From positions 372,001 to 436,000 of the forward strand of contig CAUYVT010000055.1 of NCBI GenBank assembly GCA_963576565.1: 64,000 nt of DNA, read 5' to 3'. The position numbers and the translations under genes are program-made. Shown in pieces: positions 23,530-32,600 of the stretch; position 1 is the first letter of the stretch, and each line of letters starts with the position of its first letter. Below the pieces are notes generated by a model, which was given only the letters and a program-made list of their open reading frames with translations, was not told the DNA's origin and made no database searches. The DNA comes from Aspidapion aeneum (taxonomy: Eukaryota; Arthropoda; Insecta; Coleoptera; Brentidae).

Positions 23530-25071
23530 TTACATCTCTTGAAACATAGAGATGTTTTGCTGCTTAACCCAAATTCTATATCTTTCATCACCATCGTAAC
23601 CTACCAAATAGCCTTTTATTGCCTTTTTGTCCATTTTTCTCCTTTTTTGAAATGGAACATGAAATTCAAAAGGACTTACATTCTCTACTGACGATTTTCC
23701 AGTTCTGTTTAGGACATAAGTAGATGTGCTTACTAACTCAGCCCACATTTCCTTTGGAAATTCTACTTCTGAGCACGAGTATTTTAACGTTCTTGCCATT
23801 TCGACTGTCGTACGATTCTCACGTTCACTGCCTTCGTTCTGTTCTGGTGTGTATGGAGCTGTCAGTCTAAACGTGATACCTTTGCTCGCAAGTATAGATT
23901 TAACGTCTTTGTTGTCGAATTCGCCACCACCATCTGTCAATAACTCTTTGATTTTATGGCCTGAATTTTCGACAAGTGCTAACATATTCTTTAGCATTTC
24001 TTTGCTCTCTGACTTTTCTTTTATCAAATAACCAATTCTGTACTGAGTATAACTGTCTTTAAAAATCAGTAGATACCTTTTTCCTTGAAAAGAAGAATCA
24101 AAAGGTCCAACTAGGTCTGCTGAAACTAACTCTCCAGGTCTTGTTGCGTTTTGTCGAGTACCAAATGGTAAACGGTGCGTCTTACCATAAATACATACTT
24201 CACAAATCTCATTATTCAGTTTGACTGTAATGCCCATCTCTTTTTGTAATTTTGCTTTTACATACCTTTTGTCTTGATGCCCCCATCTCTCATGGTAAAG
24301 TTGAAGCATAGAACTGTCTGCTTCTGCAATGTTACAATGGATTTCTGTTTCTGGAATGATGGGTTTAATACTCAGCTTATATAAACTACCACCAACCTCT
24401 CTGTTACCATTTATCACTGTTTTTCCAACTTTAAAGCTGCATCTTGTGCTTGTAGATCTAAAAGTACTGTTTGCATTTCTGTCATGGGCTGCAAGTACTG
24501 AAAACAAATTCTTTGATATACCAGGTACATACCATACGTCTTTGAATAAAACGATTTCTTCTTCAACTGAACTTTTCTTAACTGAATTTACAAACTGAAT
24601 TGTACCTTTTCCAACAGCACTTAACACTTCTTTTCCTGCGGCTTTTATGCTATATGGCGACTCAAAACTTTCAAATTCTGTGAAATATATTGGTGTGTTT
24701 GTAACATGCTTTGTTGCTCCATTATCCACCCACCATATAGACGTCTCTTGCTCTGTTACCAAAACTTCTTCATCTAAGGATAATAATGCTGTATTTGCTT
24801 GTTGTTTGGTATTTTCAGCAAATGTCTTTTTCTGGTTTTTCGGCGGTCTTCCGTCTGCAATCCACTTTTTACATGTTTTCACCCAATGTCCATTCAATCC
24901 GCAGTAATTACACTTACTACTCTTACTTTTAGGTCCTTTAGCATGTTTTTCTGTAACCAATGCTTCTTGATCAATTCTGCTATCTTTACTTTTTGCAAAA
25001 TTTCTTTCGAATATGCATAATTGAACTGTCAACTCATCAAGCGTTTTATTTGTTTCTTTTGAAAGTAACAT
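23530..25071 (-). pseudogene. copia gag end, protease and integrase
   Basis: The zinc knuckle CNYCGLNGHWVKTC (CX2CX4HX4C) lies near residue 57, the protease motif WWVDNGATKHVT near 110 (DNG where most copia elements have DSG), the integrase zinc-binding HERWGH...CEVC near 260-295, and catalytic residues in VSADLVGPF, LLTDGGGEFD and EQNEGSERENRT (DD35E) in residues 310-410. The frame is uninterrupted across these domains and ends at 23,530, shortly before the RT fragment, from which it is separated by frame changes. It is the best-preserved part of the element. Confidence 0.85.
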
Positions 25072-25098
25072 CCAACTTGATTTAAATGTGTCGAACCG

Positions 25099-25550
25099 TT
25101 AAGGTAAAATATGGAGAATTTTACATACCACCATTAGTTCTGGAAGACTATTCTCGCCTTTTGCTTTTAGTCCATTATTTAACTCTGTAAATAAACTTCT
25201 TAGCTTCGCTATATGCGTGGAAACATCTTTACCTTCTAACCAATTAAAACCAAAGAAATCTGTACAAATTTTGTACAGCTGATCTTTTGCCGAAGCTTGA
25301 AATTGATTTTTAAGGCTTCCCATGCTTCATATGCTGTTGTTTTATCCATTATTTTCTGATAAACATTATCACTTATTGCACTTGTAATTATTGACTTAGC
25401 ATAACTGTTTGCCTTTCGGTACAAATCAGATTCCAACTTGTGTTGCTTTCTCTGATCTTCCGTTGCACCCTCAGCTAAAGGATCAGGCTTTTTTAGCTTA
25501 CCATCAATGACGTCTAAGGCACCTTCATGATAATCAAGCATATCACGCAT
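25099..25550 (-). pseudogene. copia gag N-terminal part, frameshifted
   Basis: Two overlapping frames (25,550-25,236 and 25,323-25,099) give MLDYHEGALDVIDGKL, NSYAKSIITSAIS, TAYEAWEAL and then SLFTELNNGLKAKG, the usual copia gag (UBN2/DUF4219-like) sequence. They are joined by a shift near 25,300 and separated from the zinc-knuckle frame by a stop near 25,097. Confidence 0.7.
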
Positions 25551-25707
25551 TTTATTTTTCCAAATAGGCCAATCTGTATCACCAGTTAGTGGTTTAATAT
25601 GTTTGGATGTGTGGATCCATATTTTTATTTTATTTAATTACCTTCCTCTTCAAAAAACTACTTTTACTGACCTCTGCTTACTATTTCAGCATGATAGGCC
25701 CATAACC

Positions 25708-25898
25708 TGATGAAAAATCTAGTTTTTTGTAGGTAAAATAATTTATTTCGATCTGACATTCAAAATCTTTTTAGTTGACTAACTTGACCATAAATTAATT
25801 CAATAACATACACTTGTATAATAGAACATACAGTGAGAACACTTGTAACGTTATTAACACACCTGGAATAATCCGGGAGGTGGGATATTACTTCAATA
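25708..25898 (-). repeat. 5' LTR of copia element
   Basis: On the plus strand runs TGATGAAAAATCTAG to TTCAATA (191 bp), followed by the CTTAG duplication. The primer-binding site lies immediately left of it. Confidence 0.85.
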
Positions 25899-26339
25899 CT
25901 TAGATGGTCGTTTAAAATCTTTGAAACATTAAAAAATATTAAGAATAAAGACAAAAAAAAATTACTGTTAATAAATGACATGTTAGGTTATATCAACTAT
26001 CACTAAAGCGAATGGTCTCGCAAATATTTAACATACATAAACATAGAAATAGCACAACTATGTCATCCTGGAAAATACAACTAAAGGCATATCCTAAAGT
26101 GAAAATTAAAGATTTATTTAAGAATCTGCAAAATAAATTAAATGAAAATATACCATATGCCATTTAAGGTCAGGTAGTAAATGTGAGGGCCCGATGCATA
26201 CAACTAGTGTCGCAAGCAATATACTGTGACCGACCGGTTCAAAAAAAGACCACGTTTTCGTCTTATGGGGATTTACATGGGAAAAGTGGCCCAGAACCCC
26301 CATAGCCTATCTACTCACCCCTAACCGCGGCGTTACAAT

Positions 26340-26530
26340 AAAGAGCTTAGTTTTTTATTTTTAAAAGTTCGAATACGACTACAAGGAGGAAGGATAAAAA
26401 AAATTGGACCAAAATCTTCCTTGGCAATATCCAGATCATTAATCTGTGACCTATTGGCAGCTAGAATCCATTGTCAAACTGCGGTGCTCATATTTTGCAT
26501 ACTCAACTACCCACAGCGCCTGCACTAGCA
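26340..26530 (+). repeat. solo copy of the foldback-element terminus
   Basis: The stretch from AAGTTCGAATACGAC through TCTGTGACCTATT, TTTTGCATACTCAACTAC and CAGCGCCTGCAC matches the ends of the foldback element at 37,605-37,790 (reverse complement) and 41,735-41,828, and the duplicate at 55,632-55,726. It ends at the same CAGCGCCTGCAC, which marks the element boundary. The rest of the element is absent. Confidence 0.75.
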
Positions 26531-27785
26531 GGGGTGCCGAAATCGTTCGAGCTTCGGACTGATTGAACCATGCATGCGATTTTCGGGACATTGTTACGGT
26601 TTACTTTGAAACACATTTTTTAGGTCACAAAAAAATTGCCGGTTATTAATTCTTTACTGTTATTTTTTTGATTAAAGAAATAACGAGATAAAAAATTTCA
26701 GGGCGTTACCATGGCCGCACCCACAAGGGGCGCTTTAGGTCCCGTCCCCCCTCCATGTCTAAGATATTTATAGATGCTTTCCACACATTTCATAAATAAA
26801 AAAATTAAATAGCATAAAACACAAAATCATGGGGTTTCCGGCTCCCAACACATATTGCCGAACCGAACTGAACCAAGATTTTTAATTTAAAGTACTTATA
26901 CTTTTTTGTAACCAATAAAACTTCCATTTAAACTATGTATTATTCAGTGCAGCCTAGATTGTAACGTTGTAGTCGCGTCCGTAAGCTGGAAATCTTTCTA
27001 AAACTCACATTAATCTCATTTGAGACGTCTTTAAATGTGTTTTAAATATTGTTTCTACAAAATTTCTCAAAAAATAAGTATTTTCTAATTAGAAGGCCAA
27101 TAAAGAAAACATATTCAAAAATCTATAATAGGGGCTTTTTCTTCTTCATCTTTAATGCTATTAAATACCATATTCTTAATTTAATGTTCTTGAAAACTTT
27201 TTATTTTTTCATTTTCCATCTTGAAAATGCTTTAAGGGTGCCAGAGGAGCAATAACCGAATTCTTCATTTAGAGCCTTTGGACTGTATTCAAAACAGCAA
27301 TAAAATTTAATCCAGATTAGGAACGATTATAATAATAATAGGTATAATTGTTACGTTTTAGATCGCAAAATGGACCTGCCCACGCCCATAAAAACAAACA
27401 AAAATGATTGGTACTCAACCCAGGAGTATTTTGTAATCAGACGAAAACCCAACAATTTTTTTATCCCCCCCTCCCGCAATTTTTTCCTAGATACCGCCCT
27501 GGTTCGGTTCGGCGCCCATTTAATAAAGTTGTATGTTTAGTGAAGGTAGGACATATTAACAGCTGTGGCACTACCCAAGGCCGTACCTTGGGGGGGGGGG
27601 CGATCAAGATGGATCAATCTTCCCGACTCCCCAAAATAGTCGATAAAGTGTGAAAAATAGATTTCTCAGCAATACAAATAATAAAAAAAATTGCACAAAA
27701 CGCAAATTTGGCCACTGATAATATAGCCGTAGTCATAAATTAGGGACTTATTAGGGACTTATTGCAAATCAGTGTCAAACCTGCC
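26531..27785. other. no gene recognised; repeat debris
   Basis: Holds an imperfect inverted pair built on GCCGAACCGAACTGAACC (about 26,867) and GGTTCGGTTCGGC (about 27,501), which could be the ends of a ~650-bp MITE, and an 11-G run at about 27,590. Open frames here (27,049-27,255 and 27,408-27,653) show no domain. Confidence 0.45.
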
Positions 27786-27853
27786 GCAATAAGATTCGAA
27801 CCTGGCTGTATTTATAGTACTCAAGCATTAATCCATTGAGTTACGGTACGTAA
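27786..27853 (-). repeat. tRNA-like sequence, probable SINE head remnant
   Basis: On the minus strand it reads CCGTAACTCAATGGATTAAT, then a GGTTCGAATCT B-box and TTGCGG. The ends can pair as a 6-bp acceptor stem (one G-T), and CTCA/TGAG form a D-arm. The T-stem and anticodon stem do not pair well, so this is not a functional tRNA gene. A decayed tRNA-derived SINE head is the simplest reading; chance resemblance is possible. Confidence 0.35.
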
Positions 27854-27889
27854 AGACTAATAATAGGATTTTTTCTTTTACAGATTACC

Positions 27890-28917
27890 ACCGTCGAAAC
27901 CTAATCCTGGGGAAATATATTTGTCAAGCCCCTACCGGTTTCCAAACCAGTAATGACGTGCTGCTATGTTTCATCTTACCAAGGCGAGGAATTATATCGA
28001 CATGCTTACGTTTTGTCTAATCAATGTAAGCTGAATTCTACCAAAACTTTAATTCACTATGTTGACAGCTTGGAAGAAATTATTCACGGTCCTCATAGCA
28101 ACAGAAAAATAAATGTAGATATTCAGCACCGTATGACTGCAAAGTCTGAACTACAGAAACAAAAGACTGAATTAAGAAAAGTTATAAATAATTACCGAAA
28201 AATAGTAAGCAATTCAACCATGGTAAAGGAGCGAGCGAGAGTAAACTTGAATTTATTCCAAATTTTTTTGAGTGGTTGAAACCAAAATCACCAGAGATTT
28301 TAAATGATCTCCTACAGCAAGATTTAAAATTAGTTTTTCAGTACGATATCACTTAATTTGGGAATTTTTTTTGATAATTAAGACTGTTATGTCAAAAATT
28401 CCATATTTCTTTTGCTGGAACCATTTACAGCAAGATGTTAAGAAATGGGTTTAAAACCACTTGAACAGCAAAGTTGGGGATCGAATTGTGTATCCTAGCA
28501 TATATGGGATCTCTTAGACTCAGACAACAGACAAGATGTTGATGTGGTGTGATTCATTGAATTTAAAAAATATTTTAAAAATAATCTTGCTGATGTCCTC
28601 AAAAGTTGCAAATGGGAACTGTTACAATATAATGTTTATACACCCAGAAGCGGTATTACAATAAATTAAGGAGAAAGCTTTAATGCCGTACTAAAGAGAT
28701 ATGTGTTGATAATAAAGAGGTTTAGCTTCAAATCCTTGCCCTGACTTTATATCAATTAGATCTATTTCACGTGAAAGAAATATTAAGAGGTTTTTGTAGT
28801 CAGGCCAATTTATCGATTAAGGTCAAACTTTTTAGACCGATTCACTGATCCTAAAGAAACTGTATAAACCCCATATCATTATCTTTGAGACAACTTTTGA
28901 CAACTTTTTTTCGTTGG
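27890..28917 (+). pseudogene. MULE/SWIM-type transposase remnant, 5' part
   Basis: The open piece at 27,953-28,279 reads CCYVSSYQGEELYRHAYVLS and IHYVDSLEEIIHG, followed by a basic, Lys-rich stretch. After several shifts come fragments such as WCDSIEFKKYF, GESFNAVLKRY and LYQLDLFHVKEILRGF before the BEL insertion at 28,918. I recall these phrases from a large family of insect transposase-like proteins ending in a SWIM zinc finger, consistent with Mutator-like elements. The usual DDE core between the two blocks is not visible and seems deleted. Family assignment is from memory and should be tested by search. Confidence 0.5.
28913..28917. repeat. target-site duplication (left) of the young BEL
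   Basis: GTTGG, repeated at 36,783-36,787; 5 bp is the usual Pao/BEL duplication size. Confidence 0.85.
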
Positions 28918-29628
28918 TGGGGTTCCCTGGTGGTCCAGAAAGGAGAGTTGTCTGGAATTTAACGGTGTCAGGTGTGGACTGTATAAAGTTAAGGGAATAA
29001 GGTCATAGGCTAAGCTGGTACAAGGGATTCTGAAATGGTCTAGTTTACCTTCTAGGTTAGTGTAGCAATAAACAAATGTATGTAAGGTAAAAATAATGCA
29101 TTTTCACTTACCATTTTTATACAGGAAGTGGAACTCATGGGAGGACGCGCTGTTAAACCGTAGTTTTTGCACCCCACATTCCTGTGGTAGGAGAGTCGCT
29201 AACACGCGTGTATTCTCGTTCGAAGGCGAAACGGTTCTCTCTGATGCTGCAGCAGGTATCGCTGCTGCGTTCGTTCTCCCACATGTCGCCCAGTGGCGTC
29301 GTTAATCCATAGGCGTAGGAGAAAAGGAATAAGTAGGAAGGAATGAGATTACGAAGGTCCATATTAAAGGAACTAGGAACCTTAGTAATTCAAAATGCAT
29401 TTTATGTAAAGTAAATTAATTATAGCAAATTGTAATATTTGCCTCTAAAACCGCGGGAGTTTCAAATGCAAATAACCCAGTAATTTTAAGTACTTAATTA
29501 GTTAATTAATACTAAATAAACAAAAAATAGAAAATGCTCTAGTGAATCACCAAATAGCCTAATTCGAACCAATTTGGTAAATTATAGTAAAAAGAACATA
29601 TTTACAAAAAGGAAGGCGGGACGAACCA
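28918..29628 (-). repeat. 3' LTR of young BEL
   Basis: 711 bp, identical by eye to 36,072-36,782. The 69-codon frames on both strands inside it recur in the other LTR for that reason alone. Confidence 0.93.
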
Positions 29629-29670
29629 TTTCCCACCCCCCTGAGAATGCCCAGGGGCATTTCAGAGAGT

Positions 29671-32600
29671 TTAATTTGTAGGCAGGGCGCATAGTTTTAC
29701 CAAAGGCCGTTTGTAGGTACCTTTAGTAGTCTTTACAATAGCAACCCGTGGAACATTATCAGAACCTTTAATAAGGTCTTCAATGCGGCCTAGGGGCCAA
29801 TCCAATGGAGTGGAATTTTCATCTTTGATCAGTACCATAGTACCAATATCAATGGAAGCAAGAGGTTGGTGCCATTTGGCTCGCTGTTGCAAAGTGTGCA
29901 AATATTCGCGATGCCAGCGAATCCAAAAATCGCGGTGCATTCTTTGCAACAGTTGCCACCTGGACAGCCTGTTTAACGCAATATCGCAGTAGTTTGGATC
30001 GGGTATTGTACCTGGAGGCCTCAAATTTAAAAAATTATTAGGAGTCAAGACCGCCAGATCAGTAGGATCGGTGCTTAAGGCACACAAAGGACGTGAGTTC
30101 ATTATGGCTTCAACTTGGGTTAAAACCGTATTTAATTCCTCATAGGTGAGTATTTGATTTCCAACTACCCTGTGAAGATGAGTCTTCAAAGATTTAATGT
30201 TTGATTCCCAAATGCCTCCCATGTGGGGAGCAGCAGGTGGGTTAAAAGACCAAACTATACCTTCCCCCTTCACGCAATCAGAAAAAATTTGTCGCAAGTA
30301 TTTTTCAGAGGCCACGAAGTTGGTCCCGCAGTCTGAAGAGATCTTTGAGCATAGTCCTCTTCTAGCTATGAAGCGGCGCAGAGCAGCCAGAAAGGCTTCT
30401 GATGTCATATCAGAGACTAACTCTAAATGCACGGCTTTAACAGCGCAACAGATAAATAAACAGACATATGCTTTCATGGTTTTTGCACCTCTGGTCCGAC
30501 CAAGAGTAATCGTGAACGGACCACAAAAATCTATACCTACATTTTCGAACACCTTTGCTTCGGAAACTCTAAATTTCGGTAGGTTACCCATAGGGGGTTG
30601 AAGGGAGTTAGGTTTAGTTTTCCAGCAAGTATGGCAAGAACTTAAAACTTTTCTCACTACCTTTTTAGCAGACAATACCCAGAAGTTTTGCATTAGTAAA
30701 AAAGTTGTGGTCTGTATACCACAATGAAGATTGCTGCGATGCAAATCTAAAATCAGTAATTCAGTGAATTTTGCACTAGAAGGCAAAAGAATTGGAAATT
30801 TTTTATCGTATGATAAATTTGAATGGCATAAACGGCCTCCAACACGAAGCAAATCGTAGCTTTCATTATGCAAAAATGGACATAATTTTTGAAAAGCTTT
30901 TGGAAGCTGTTTCTTATCTTTTAGTAATTCAATTTCTTTTTGGAAAGAAAAAGATTGTACGCATTTCGAAATAAAAAGTAAGCTTTTGTAGTAATCCTGA
31001 TTTGTAAGGTAATCAGTAGCAAAATTGTATGAGGGATTTTTAAATTTTTGTAACCCTCGCAAAAAGTAAGCAACTATTCTCTTAATTTTAAAAAGAGAAC
31101 TGTATCTTTCAAACAAGTTGTTTACATAATATTCAACTGTTTGTTCGCAAGTAAAAACGTTAAAAATATTTTTTCGCTGTTCTTCCAAAACTGCATTCCC
31201 ATCGTAAGTAACTGTCATAAAATCCCAAGTATTTGTAGGTTGGTTTAGAAAAGAAGGCCCTTCTAACCAAAAATAAAATCTTTGTAAATCAGAGGGATAC
31301 ATTTCCCTAGTACCGCAGTCAGCAGGATTTTGTTCAGTAGGAACATAATGCCAAAACTCAGGGCTAATTCTTCCTTGTATATAGGCAGTTCTATTCGAAA
31401 CAAATGTTTTAAATTTGTGAGGAGATCCCTGAATCCAAGATAAGGTCACTGTGCTATCAGTAAAAGCAAGAATTTTATCAAATTTAATTTTTTCCGAGAA
31501 CGTTTCTAGTAAAAAATCCATTAATTTAGCCAACAAAACAGCTCCTAAAAGCTCTAGTCTTGGTAAAGTTAGTTTACGACGCAACGGTGCGACTCTAGAT
31601 TTACTACAAACAAAAAAAACTTTAATGTTTCCATCAGAATAAAAAATTCGAATATAAGCGACAGCACAATAGGCCCGTTCTGAACTATCGCAAAATCCTA
31701 CTAGCTGGATTTGACTAGCATTAGGCAAAATTATTTGACGAGGAATTTTAACAGAATGCAAAAACTTTAATTCATTTTTAAATTTTTCCCATTTAAAAAC
31801 AATTTCCGGACTGACAGGGTCGTCCCAGTTTAAGTCTTCTGCCCAGCAGTATTGAACAATTAATTTTAAAATTAAAACTATTGGCGCCAAAAAAGACAGA
31901 GGGTCGTAAATGCGGGCCAAATTACTTAAAATTGTTCTTTTAGTGCATGTTTGGAGAGAACAGTCGAAAGTATAAAAAAATTCATCAGTATGAGGGTTCC
32001 AATTTAAACCGAGAATTTTCAAAGTTGAATTTTCAGCATCTAAATCGAGAGAAAGAGCCTTCATCGAAATGTGTGACTCAGGAAGATCGGATAGTAACTC
32101 GGGACAATTGCTCGCCCATTTACGCAATTCGAATCCACCTCGGCTAAGTAGCTCGATTAATTGATTTTTCATCTCAGTGGCCTTAAAAAAGTCATCACTT
32201 CCCGAAATCACATCATCGACAAAAACTGCCTCCTCAATGATTTTTGAGGCAAGAGGAAGGTTCTCATGCTCTCTAGCAAGTTGCAGCAAAGTTCTGATAG
32301 CCAAAAAGGGGCTACAAGAGACCCCGAATAAAACTCTATTTATTTCGAAGTCTTGAATAGGCTGGTTAGGATCAAACCTCCAAACTATTCTTTGAAAATT
32401 AGTTTGACTAGGGTCAACTAAAATCATCCTGTACATTTGACGGATGTCGCAACAAAAGCAAAATTTATGCAAACGATAAAGTAATAAAATTTTTTGTAAG
32501 TCCCTTTGTAAAGGGGGCCCAGTATAAACAGCGTTGTTGAGCGAGATTTTGCCAGGGGCGTGCATGCTCGCATCAAAAACCACCCTCAGGGGGGTGCTAG

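Larger units (their letters stand above)
22139..25903 (-). mobile_element. Ty1/copia LTR retrotransposon with RT core deleted
   Basis: A perfect 5-bp duplication CTTAG (22,139-22,143 and 25,899-25,903) flanks LTRs at 22,144-22,323 and 25,708-25,898. The element reads on the minus strand. Next to its 5' LTR the minus strand gives GGTTATGGGCC, the copia-type primer-binding site complementary to the internal part of initiator tRNA-Met. Next to its 3' LTR is a purine run (AAGAAGGGAAAG). The order protease, integrase, RT, RNase H identifies copia. LTRs differ by two substitutions, a 1-bp indel and a ~10-bp indel, so the insertion is fairly young, but the pol core is lost. Confidence 0.92.
10960..26320 (+). 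repeat. right arm of the inverted duplication, expanded by three insertions
   Basis: Counterpart of 6,055-9,672 in opposite orientation. Removing 11,633-18,395, 18,424-20,406 and 22,144-25,898 leaves a block collinear with the left arm, apart from a ~700-bp internal deletion near 20,680 and a ~35-bp loss near 11,000. The outer match stops near 26,320, where the left arm also stops. The insertions are absent from the left arm, so they are younger than the duplication or hit only this copy. Confidence 0.85.

Noticed and set aside
6055..26320. Reading the inverted arms as the terminal inverted repeats of one Polinton
   Set aside because: The arms contain most of a polymerase gene in opposite orientation and no other Polinton genes (integrase, capsid, ATPase, protease) lie between them.
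27786..27853. Functional tRNA gene
   Set aside because: B-box and acceptor stem are suggestive, but the T-stem and anticodon stem do not pair.
29096..29362. 69-codon frames on both strands, repeated exactly at 36,250-36,516
   Set aside because: They lie inside the two identical LTRs, so conservation only reflects the LTR duplication.
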